From Bacilli bacterium (GTDB lineage: Bacteria; Bacillota_I; Bacilli_A; RF39; UBA660): DNA of 9,411 nucleotides. Shown in pieces: positions 1 through 5,230 of the stretch. Position 1 is the first letter of the stretch. Every line of letters starts with the position of its first letter. The stretch lies in assembly GCA_024693165.1 (NCBI GenBank), contig JAILLM010000076.1:1-9411 (forward strand). The letters are read 5' to 3'. The translations under genes and the position numbers were made by a program. The notes beneath the pieces are model-generated. The model saw nothing but the letters and a program-made list of their open reading frames with translations. It did not search any database and was not told where the DNA came from.

Positions 1-260
1 AAAGAATATAAAGATAAAAGAATTATATTAATAATTATGAATAATGGACTTTTAAATAAAACAAGTGCATTATTTCTTTTTCCTTTTAAATCATATTCAG
101 GTACAATTTCTTCTTCAGTTAATTTAGCAGCTGCAAGTTCAATAGACTTAGTTGCATAATTATGATGATATCCTTTACTCTCTTCATTTAATATACTTTC
201 ACAAAAAGGACAAATAAGTAATTTATCATCTACTTCGTTATTACATTTTTTACATTTCAT
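1..260 (-). CDS. Zinc-ribbon membrane protein, partial (N-terminal 86 residues)
   Basis: An open frame starts at ATG 260 and runs off the left edge of the window without a stop, giving 86 complete codons. Residues 3-20 form a zinc ribbon: C3-x2-C6 and C17-P-F-C20, with ten residues between the pairs. A charged linker follows (about 25-66). From about residue 72 a run of I, L, N and F residues looks like the start of a membrane helix. This layout, a short N-terminal zinc ribbon then a tether then membrane segments, is common in uncharacterised Bacillota proteins. Zinc binding is inferred from the cysteine spacing; the function is unknown. The Shine-Dalgarno is poor (GTGG about 6 bases upstream), and an extended -10 element lies close to the start. 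The gene follows the nucleosidase gene in the same direction. Confidence 0.7.
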   Translation of the reverse strand, partial: MKCKKCNNEVDDKLLICPFCESILNEESKGYHHNYATKSIELAAAKLTEEEIVPEYDLKGKRNNALVLFKSPLFIIINIILLSLYS

Positions 261-275
261 ATATACCACATATAT

Positions 276-284
276 ATTATAACA
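276..284 (-). promoter_or_regulatory. Extended -10 promoter element for the zinc-ribbon gene
   Basis: On the minus strand the bases read TGTTATAAT, a perfect TGnTATAAT extended -10 element. I see no good -35 hexamer 17 bases upstream, where the sequence is a T-run. Transcription would start near 269, leaving a leader of only about 9 bases, which fits the weak ribosome site of the gene. In DNA this AT-rich a chance match is possible. Confidence 0.4.
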
Positions 285-314
285 ATAAAAAAAAAATAAG
301 AAATAATTAATTCC

Positions 315-1007
315 TCATTTTAAATTTTTTAATAATAAAGAAGTAGCTTCTCCTACTACCTTACTACTTTCTTTTAAGAACTCTTCATAAGTAGTTGTAT
401 TTTCATTATTAACTACATCAGAAATACTTCTTATAATTAAAAAAGGTATATTACATAGGAAACATACTTGAGCAATACTTGCTCCTTCCATTTCAGTACA
501 TAAAGCATTAAATTTTTTATTAATCTTTAAACTCATATTAGTATCCGTACAGAATATATCTCCAGATGCTATTACACCTACAAATACATTTGCATTTATT
601 TCTTCAAATGAATCTTTAGCACATCTAATTAAATATTCATCTGCTTCAATAAAAGGTTTCCCAACTTCAGGAATATATCCCTTTTCATGATTAAAAGCAG
701 TAATATCAAAATCATGTTGAACAAGAGTTTCACCTATAACAATATCTCCGACACTTAAACGTTCATCAATCCCACCTGCAACACCAATATTAAGAATATA
801 ATCCACTTTAAAATTATCAATTAAAAGTTGAGTAGTTCTAGCAGCATTTACTTTTCCAACTCCACATCTAACAAGTATACAATACTTATCATAAATAGTA
901 CCTTCATAAAAATGTAAATCAAATATAGAATATTCTCTTTCTAATTTTAAAAACTTTTTTAATCCTACTAATTCTTCATCCATAGCAAATATAATTCCAT
1001 ATTTCAT
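315..1007 (-). CDS. mtnN: 5'-methylthioadenosine / S-adenosylhomocysteine nucleosidase
   Basis: This enzyme hydrolyses the glycosidic bond of methylthioadenosine and S-adenosylhomocysteine, releasing adenine; it clears by-products of S-adenosylmethionine use and feeds methionine salvage and autoinducer-2 precursor formation in the cytoplasm. The protein has 230 residues, the normal family length. From ATG 1007 it starts MKYGIIFAMDEE, closely matching the E. coli start. The three known catalytic residues fall at the same numbers as in the E. coli enzyme: E12, E174 (in TEMEGASIA) and D197 (in RSISD). The GVAGG loop is at residues 76-80. The frame can be extended to a GTG at 1016, but that GTG lies inside the Shine-Dalgarno AGAGGG (1021-1016), so ATG 1007 is the start. 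The stop is TGA. The gene sits just after the tRNA-Glu terminator with no clear promoter of its own. Confidence 0.96.
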   Translation of the reverse strand: MKYGIIFAMDEELVGLKKFLKLEREYSIFDLHFYEGTIYDKYCILVRCGVGKVNAARTTQLLIDNFKVDYILNIGVAGGIDERLSVGDIVIGETLVQHDFDITAFNHEKGYIPEVGKPFIEADEYLIRCAKDSFEEINANVFVGVIASGDIFCTDTNMSLKINKKFNALCTEMEGASIAQVCFLCNIPFLIIRSISDVVNNENTTTYEEFLKESSKVVGEATSLLLKNLK

Positions 1008-1015
1008 ATATAACA

Positions 1016-1021
1016 CCCTCT
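1016..1021 (-). promoter_or_regulatory. Shine-Dalgarno site setting the mtnN start
   Basis: AGAGGG lies 8 bases before ATG 1007. The upstream in-frame GTG at 1016 shares a base with this site, so it cannot be the initiation codon that the site serves. Confidence 0.8.
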
Positions 1022-1030
1022 TAATTTATT

Positions 1031-1055
1031 AAAAAAACTAACTACTTAGTTAGTT
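1031..1055 (-). terminator. Intrinsic terminator after tRNA-Glu
   Basis: AACTAACT and AGTTAGTT pair perfectly around a 4-base loop (1036-1055) and run straight into seven Ts on the minus strand (1037-1031). It ends 9 bases before the mtnN Shine-Dalgarno, so mtnN transcripts coming from upstream would have to read through it. Confidence 0.85.
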
Positions 1056-1064
1056 AATAAACAA

Positions 1065-1141
1065 TGGTGATCCGTACGGGATTTGAACCCATGAATGCAT
1101 GCGTGAAAGGCATGTGTGTTAAACCACTTCACCAACGGACC
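1065..1141 (-). tRNA. tRNA-Glu (anticodon UUC), CCA encoded
   Basis: The minus strand folds as a full tRNA of 77 bases. The acceptor arms GGTCCGT and ACGGATC pair over 7 positions with one G-U, followed by discriminator A and an encoded CCA. The anticodon arm is CATGC - CTTTCAC - GCATG; the middle of the 7-base loop is TTC, the glutamate anticodon reading GAA and GAG. The T loop contains TTCAAATCC. A promoter lies just upstream and a terminator just downstream, so it appears to be a single-gene tRNA unit. I assigned identity from the anticodon only. Confidence 0.97.
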
Positions 1142-1160
1142 AAAATAAAATTACGTGTCG

Positions 1161-1189
1161 AGTATAACAAGTAATTAAAAAATATGCAA
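1161..1189 (-). promoter_or_regulatory. Promoter of the tRNA-Glu gene
   Basis: A -35 TTGCAT (1189-1184) and a -10 TATACT (1166-1161) are separated by exactly 17 bases, and TG sits before the -10 in the extended position. The bases after the -10, CGACACG, are unusually GC-rich for this region, as in the discriminators of stable-RNA promoters under stringent control. The start would be near 1154, about 12 bases before the tRNA. Confidence 0.75.
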
Positions 1190-1190
1190 G

Positions 1191-1218
1191 AAAAAAGTAC
1201 TAACTTTTTGTTAGTACT
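1191..1218 (-). terminator. Intrinsic terminator of leuS
   Basis: AGTACTAAC and GTTAGTACT (1196-1204 and 1210-1218) form a perfect 9-bp stem with a 5-base loop, followed on the minus strand by six Ts (1196-1191). The first bases of the stem overlap the leuS TAG stop codon (1219-1217), so coding and termination signals share sequence. Confidence 0.9.
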
Positions 1219-3634
1219 ATTTTACTACAATATTAACTATTCTACCTTTGATAGCAATTACTTTTAAGATTTCATGTCCATCAGTAAACTTTTTAACATT
1301 TTCTTCTGCTAATGCTTTTTCTTTTAATACATCTTCAGAATCATCTACGTTTACTTTAATAGTAGCTCTAAGTTTACCATTTACTTGAACACCGATTTCT
1401 TTTTCATCATCAACAGTCTTAGCATCATCAAATATTGGCCAAGGTTCAAATGCGATAGTCTTATCATGTCCTAATATTTCCCACATTTCTTCAGTGATAT
1501 GAGGAGCAATTGGATTTAATAGTTTAACGAATCCTTCAGCATATTCTTTAGGTAATACTGTTTCTTTATTACATGCATTAATGAAAATCATTAATTCAGA
1601 AATCGCAGTATTATATGAAAGTGCTTCATAATCACTTGTAACTTTCTTAACCATCTTATGGTAAGCTTTTTCAAGATTACTATTAGCCTCTTCTTTAACC
1701 GAACCAGATTCAACAATTAATCTCCATACTCTATCAAGGAACTTCTTAGCAGCTTCAACACCAGCATTACTCCAAGGCTTAGATGCTTCAAGTGGTCCCA
1801 TAAACATTTCATAAAGTCTAAGAGTATCAGCACCATATTTTTCAGTAATATCAAGTGGATTAACTACATACTCAGGATAACGTTTACCCATTTTAATTCC
1901 ATTAGAACCTAAAATCATACCTTGATGAACAAGTTTTTTGAATGGTTCTTTAACTGGAGATAATCCTTTATCATATAGATATCTATTCCAAATTCTTGAA
2001 TACATTAAGTGACCAACAGCATGTTCAGGTCCACCCATATATAAATCAACTGGCATCCAGTGTTTTAATAATTCTTGATTTGCAAATTCTTCATTATTTT
2101 GAGGATCAATATATCTCATAAAGTACCAACTTGATCCAGCTGATCCTGGCATTGTAGAAGTTTCTCTTAAACCTTCAACACCATTCTTATTATAATGTTT
2201 CCATTCTTCAGCATTTTCAAGTGGAGCTTTTCCATTATGTCCTTTATAATCTTTAAGTTCTGGAAGTACTAGTGGTAATTCTTCATCTGGTAGTAAGTAT
2301 TCTTTACCATCATTAGTATGAACTACAGGTACTGGTTCTCCCCAATATCTTTGACGAGCAAAAATCCATTCTCTAAATTTATAGTTTACCGTTCTTCTAG
2401 CAACACCCATATCAACTAACTTATTAGTGATAGCTTCTTTTGCTTCTTCAACAGTCATACCTGTAAATTCTTCAGAATTAATTAACTTACATCCTTTACC
2501 TAAGTAATCATGTTTTTCGAATGCACATTCAGTTACATCTCTTCCTTCGATTACTTGAATCATTGGAATGTTATGAACTTGAGCATATTCAAAGTCTCTT
2601 TGATCATGTGTAGGAACAGCCATAACTGCACCTGTACCATAATTAGCAAGTACAAAGTCACCAATGAAGATTTCAGCTTCTTTTCCATTTACAGGGTTAA
2701 TTGCTTTAATTCCTTCAAGTCTGCATCCTGATTTGCCTTTATTAAGGTCTGTTCTATCTATTTCACTCTTCTTTTTAACTTCTTCAATATAAGCATTAAC
2801 TTCATCTTTATTAGTAATTCTTGGCATAAGTTCTTGAACTAAATCACCATCAGGTGCAAGTACAAAGAATGTAATACCATAAACTGTTTCTATACATGTG
2901 GTGAATATTGAAAACTTTCCTCCACCTACGATATCAACATCCATTTCAACACCAGTTGATTTACCAATCCAATTTCTTTGCATTTCTTTAGTAGATTCAG
3001 GCCAATCAATTTCATTTAAACCTTCAAGTAATTTTTCAGCAAAAGCTGGTTGATCAATACAAAGTTGTTTCATATTCTTTCTAACAACAGGATATCCACC
3101 ACGTTCACTCTTTCCATCAATTACTTCATCATTTGAAAGTACTGTACCTAATTCTTCACACCAGTTAACTGGCATATCTTTATATTTAGCAAATCCATCT
3201 TTAAATAATTGTTTGAAGATCCATTGAGTCCATTTATAGTAATTAGGGTCTGAAGTAGAAATACATCTATCCCAATCATAATCAAAACCTAATGCTTTTA
3301 ATTGTTTTGTAAAATACTCAATATTCTTTTGAGTAAATCCATCTGGATGATTTCCAGTTTGAATCGCATATTGTTCAGCTGGTAATCCAAATGAATCATA
3401 TCCAATTGGGTGTAATACATTATATCCTTGCATTCTTTTCATACGAGACATAATATCAGTTGCAGTATAACCTTCAGGATGTCCTGCATGTAGACCAACA
3501 CCACTTGGATAAGGAAACATATCAAGTGCATAATATTTAGGTTTAGAAAAATCCCAAATATCAGTCTTAAATGTTTGATTATCTTCCCAATATTTTTGCC
3601 ATTTCTTTTCTATTTCTTTAAAATTATATTCCAT
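1217..3634 (-). CDS. leuS: Leucyl-tRNA synthetase
   Basis: This class I cytoplasmic enzyme attaches leucine to tRNA-Leu. It is full length at 805 residues. The order is: Rossmann-fold first half with the HIGH-type motif HAGH (49-52) followed by PEGYTATD; a region with NWCEELGTV (157-165); the inserted CP1 editing domain (about 225-415) with GTGAVMAVP and the conserved aspartates D344 and D347; the second catalytic half with WYFMRYIDP (503-511) and the KMSKS-type motif as KMGKR (581-585); then the anticodon-binding helices and the C-terminal domain. The KMGKR form deviates from KMSKS; I believe it occurs in other Bacillota, but cannot check that here. The threonine-rich editing peptide reads TTCIET (245-250) in place of the usual TTRPDT. 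The start overlaps the preceding stop (TAATG) and has AAAGGA about 9 bases upstream. The leader is a leucine T-box, so expression should rise when uncharged tRNA-Leu accumulates. Confidence 0.98.
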   Translation of the reverse strand: MEYNFKEIEKKWQKYWEDNQTFKTDIWDFSKPKYYALDMFPYPSGVGLHAGHPEGYTATDIMSRMKRMQGYNVLHPIGYDSFGLPAEQYAIQTGNHPDGFTQKNIEYFTKQLKALGFDYDWDRCISTSDPNYYKWTQWIFKQLFKDGFAKYKDMPVNWCEELGTVLSNDEVIDGKSERGGYPVVRKNMKQLCIDQPAFAEKLLEGLNEIDWPESTKEMQRNWIGKSTGVEMDVDIVGGGKFSIFTTCIETVYGITFFVLAPDGDLVQELMPRITNKDEVNAYIEEVKKKSEIDRTDLNKGKSGCRLEGIKAINPVNGKEAEIFIGDFVLANYGTGAVMAVPTHDQRDFEYAQVHNIPMIQVIEGRDVTECAFEKHDYLGKGCKLINSEEFTGMTVEEAKEAITNKLVDMGVARRTVNYKFREWIFARQRYWGEPVPVVHTNDGKEYLLPDEELPLVLPELKDYKGHNGKAPLENAEEWKHYNKNGVEGLRETSTMPGSAGSSWYFMRYIDPQNNEEFANQELLKHWMPVDLYMGGPEHAVGHLMYSRIWNRYLYDKGLSPVKEPFKKLVHQGMILGSNGIKMGKRYPEYVVNPLDITEKYGADTLRLYEMFMGPLEASKPWSNAGVEAAKKFLDRVWRLIVESGSVKEEANSNLEKAYHKMVKKVTSDYEALSYNTAISELMIFINACNKETVLPKEYAEGFVKLLNPIAPHITEEMWEILGHDKTIAFEPWPIFDDAKTVDDEKEIGVQVNGKLRATIKVNVDDSEDVLKEKALAEENVKKFTDGHEILKVIAIKGRIVNIVVK

Positions 3635-3993
3635 TATTTTTCATCCTTTCTTTTTTCTATAAAACCTATTATGTTATATCCTCCAATAACGAGAATAATA
3701 AATAACATTAAACTTAATCCATATACTAAGTATTTATTCATTTTTAAATCAACAAATAAAACTATATATACAGGGACTGTTATTGCTATCGTATTAACTA
3801 AATCTATATAGAGACGAATTCTTTTTGCTCTAGTCTCTCTTATTTTAATATTAAATCTATTCTTAATATATTTAAGTGGAACTGATATTTCTTCAGTTTC
3901 CATTTTATTTTTAACAATAGTTAATATTCTTAAAAACACAAATACTAAAGTAAAAATAAGTATTGCTATAAATACATAACCAACTGGATTCAT
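3634..3993 (-). CDS. Small three-helix membrane protein, first gene of the leuS operon
   Basis: I do not recognise this 119-residue protein. Hydrophobicity suggests three membrane helices, at about 5-27, 63-82 and 87-111. Between the first two is a basic cytoplasmic-type loop (residues 28-62, rich in K and R). The tail EKRKDEK is charged. No catalytic motif is visible. An excellent Shine-Dalgarno, AAGGAGG (4005-3999), precedes ATG 3993 by 5 bases and directly follows the T-run of the T-box terminator, so this gene is the first reading frame under leucine T-box control. Its TAA stop shares one base with the leuS ATG (TAATG), suggesting translational coupling. A role linked to leucine supply is possible from context only. 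Confidence 0.85.
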   Translation of the reverse strand: MNPVGYVFIAILIFTLVFVFLRILTIVKNKMETEEISVPLKYIKNRFNIKIRETRAKRIRLYIDLVNTIAITVPVYIVLFVDLKMNKYLVYGLSLMLFIILVIGGYNIIGFIEKRKDEK

Positions 3994-4005
3994 CTTAACC
4001 TCCTT

Positions 4006-4046
4006 AAAAAGAAAAACGGCCTCTCATCCAAAGGACGAAAGACCGT
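4006..4046 (-). terminator. T-box regulated terminator
   Basis: Bases 4046-4033 pair with 4029-4016 in a 14-bp stem (with a few G-U pairs) capped by a 3-base loop. The T-run TTTTTCTTTTT follows (4016-4006). The 5' arm overlaps the bases needed for the antiterminator, so the two folds exclude each other. The Shine-Dalgarno of the first gene starts at the next base. Confidence 0.93.
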
Positions 4047-4197
4047 GGTACCACCTTAATTTTATACTTTAATGAACTATAAAGGGTTCAACCTAATACA
4101 TCCAGAAACAAGTTCATAAAGTTCATACTATTCACTTACACCAACCGTGAACTCTCTTTAAGTAATCCATAAACTACTACTTTTCCTTCGCTTGCTT
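4012..4197 (-). promoter_or_regulatory. Leucine T-box leader (riboswitch) of the leuS operon
   Basis: The leader binds tRNA-Leu and lets transcription continue only when the tRNA is uncharged. The core T-box AAGGTGGTACCACGG is at 4057-4043. The antiterminator can be drawn: AAGG (4057-4054) with CCTT (4034-4031), ACGG (4046-4043) with TCGT (4038-4035), and the bulge TGGTACC, whose TGGT matches the ACCA end of a tRNA. Stem I is visible: proximal arm GGAAA (4185-4181) with TTTCT (4108-4104), the AGTAG strand of the specifier loop, GTTTATG (4174-4168) with TATGAAC, and the distal AGAGAG plus GGTTGGTG element closed by TTCAC and GTGAA. The specifier codon is CTT (leucine) at 4112-4110, after GAA; a second copy of the same nine bases gives another CTT at 4121-4119. 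A stem III candidate, CTTTA with TAAAG, is at 4084-4067. Confidence 0.96.
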
Positions 4198-4204
4198 AAA
4201 TAAG

Positions 4205-4233
4205 ATTATACAAAATATAAATTAAATCTTCAA
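4205..4233 (-). promoter_or_regulatory. Promoter of the T-box / leuS operon
   Basis: A -35 TTGAAG (4233-4228) and a perfect -10 TATAAT (4210-4205) are 17 bases apart. The start would be near 4197, giving a leader of about 186 bases to the end of the T-box terminator loop. The -35 lies only 8 bases beyond the last stop of the upstream pseudogene. Confidence 0.8.
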
Positions 4234-4241
4234 GTACAAAC

Positions 4242-4637
4242 TTATATACTATTAAATAAAACATACTTTCTAGCTATTATATTTTCAAGATAAAACATTA
4301 TTTCATTATCATCTTTTAATGGCATAACTGTTATAAAATGACTCCATGTCAATTTGGTCACCAATGGTGACCATTTTTCATCATGAAACATATTATAAAA
4401 TTGTCTTATTCTTCATAAAGTTCTTTCATTATACTTATTTCCTACATCAATTGCTAATTTATTAGAGTATTCTTTTATTATATTCTCTCCATATCTTGAT
4501 CCAGCTTCATGTAATATTTTTCCTATATCAAAATAAGTTAATACTTTATTTCTTTCTTTAGAATAATCTTTAACTCTTTCATATATTTCATTATCTATGA
4601 GTTTATTTCTTATGAGAAGATAGTAATCATCTTTCAC
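4242..4637 (-). pseudogene. Broken DUF1016/YhcG-like gene (N-terminal domain remnant)
   Basis: A GTG at 4637 with a perfect Shine-Dalgarno opens 74 codons, ending at an in-frame TGA (4415-4413). The same frame then stays open for 56 more codons to TAA at 4244. Joined, the two parts read like the N-terminal domain of the DUF1016 (YhcG) family: FDIGKIL and YGENIIKEYS before the stop; RIRQFYNMF, a W-S-P-L stretch, LTWSHF and FYLENI after it. In that family the segment resembles y.iGk.i, L.rmrqFY and LSWSH...FYl. The TGA stands where the family usually has a variable or basic residue, so a one-base change from CGA or AGA would explain it. The C-terminal PDDEXK nuclease domain is absent; the leuS promoter follows at once. 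Intact family members are nucleases found near restriction-modification or toxin-antitoxin type loci. Family assignment is from memory of the motifs, without a search. Confidence 0.8.
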
Positions 4638-4644
4638 TATAACA

Positions 4645-4651
4645 CCTCCTT
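4645..4651 (-). promoter_or_regulatory. Shine-Dalgarno of the DUF1016-like remnant
   Basis: AAGGAGG lies 7 bases before GTG 4637, ideal spacing. It sets the start at this GTG and rules out the TTG at 4655, which lies upstream of the site. A signal this well kept suggests recent inactivation. Confidence 0.75.
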
Positions 4652-4707
4652 TCAAAAGTATTGTAGTTAATATGAATGTCGTTTTTTTAAAGATTATGTC
4701 GGAACAT

Positions 4708-4736
4708 AAAAAAACTCATGAATAATCATGAGTTTT
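4708..4736 (-). terminator. Intrinsic terminator of the surface-protein operon
   Basis: AAAACTCATGA and TCATGAGTTTT (4711-4721 and 4726-4736) form a perfect 11-bp stem with a 4-base loop. On the minus strand the hairpin ends in seven Ts (4714-4708). It starts 6 bases after the stop of the NPKTG protein gene. Facing the other way the T-run is only four bases. Confidence 0.9.
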
Positions 4737-4741
4737 AATAA

Positions 4742-5230
4742 TTACTTTTTAGAAGTTTTCTTTGTAGCTCTTTTAGCTTTTACTTTTTTTAAGAATCTAG
4801 GATACATAGCAGCTATTACTACTGCAGCAATACATACAGCAAATACTACACAGTAGATATACATGTTATCTCCAGTTTTTGGATTAACCACATCTTTAAT
4901 TTCAATAGTTTCAGAATTAATTTTTCCACTTTCATAATTAGCACAAGATACCTTATATGTATCATTCTTTACAACTGTGAATGATCCTTCAAATTTTAAA
5001 TCACTTACTTCAGTAGATAAGATATCTACTTCTTCATCTTTAGAGTTATATAACTTACAAGTTACTGCATATGCAGGAATACTAAATTCTGGTAATTCTA
5101 CTTCACCTTTATATGTAATAACACCATTCTCATTAGTTAATTCTAATTTACTAATAACAGGAGTTTCAGCTGCTAATGCTGTGATTGGAAATATAAATAA
5201 TAAACTTAATATAACAATTATCTTTTTCAT
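4742..5230 (-). CDS. Small surface protein with signal peptide and NPKTG sorting signal
   Basis: The protein has 162 residues from ATG 5230. Residues 1-20 are a classic signal peptide (KK, a hydrophobic core, then ITALA before AE), probably cut by signal peptidase I after A20. Residues 21-115 look like one beta-rich domain of immunoglobulin or fibronectin type size, with two cysteines (C58, C96) that could form one disulfide. The end is a sorting signal: NPKTG (116-120), a hydrophobic helix (123-143) and a very basic tail rich in K and R. Sortases cut such signals and link the protein to the cell wall; NP-type motifs are variants of LPXTG. The sortase itself is not in this window. The frame extends to a TTG at 5251, but the signal peptide and the TAATG overlap with the preceding stop favour ATG 5230. 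GGAAGG about 12 bases upstream is a loosely spaced ribosome site, so translation probably depends on coupling. Function unknown. Confidence 0.88.
   Translation of the reverse strand: MKKIIVILSLLFIFPITALAAETPVISKLELTNENGVITYKGEVELPEFSIPAYAVTCKLYNSKDEEVDILSTEVSDLKFEGSFTVVKNDTYKVSCANYESGKINSETIEIKDVVNPKTGDNMYIYCVVFAVCIAAVVIAAMYPRFLKKVKAKRATKKTSKK

Noticed and set aside
287..314. Possible weak terminator after mtnN: GGAAT and ATTTC around a 5-base loop, followed by a T-rich run.
   Set aside because: The stem is only 5 bp with one G-U and no strong pairs inside; the T-run alone is not enough in DNA of this composition.
261..317. The frame after the mtnN TGA stays open into the zinc-ribbon gene, and the DUF1016-like gene also has an internal TGA, which together could suggest TGA read as tryptophan (genetic code 4).
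   Set aside because: The leucyl-tRNA synthetase and GH31 genes contain many tryptophans and all are TGG; in an AT-rich code-4 genome most would be TGA. The segment between mtnN and the zinc-ribbon gene also looks non-coding, with a T-run and an extended -10 element.
2510..2731. Plus-strand open frame of 73 codons within leuS.
   Set aside because: It is the opposite strand of a strongly conserved coding region, has no ribosome site and its composition is what the reverse of leuS would give.
3575..3811. Plus-strand open frame of 78 codons, hydrophobic, across the leuS start and the membrane protein gene.
   Set aside because: It is antisense to two well supported genes and has no promoter or ribosome site; its hydrophobicity reflects the AT-rich reverse strand.
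4355..4373. Perfect inverted repeat TGGTCACC / GGTGACCA with a 3-base loop, resembling an operator.
   Set aside because: It lies inside the DUF1016-like remnant and encodes the W-S-P-L-V-T stretch expected for that family; there is no promoter for it to control nearby.
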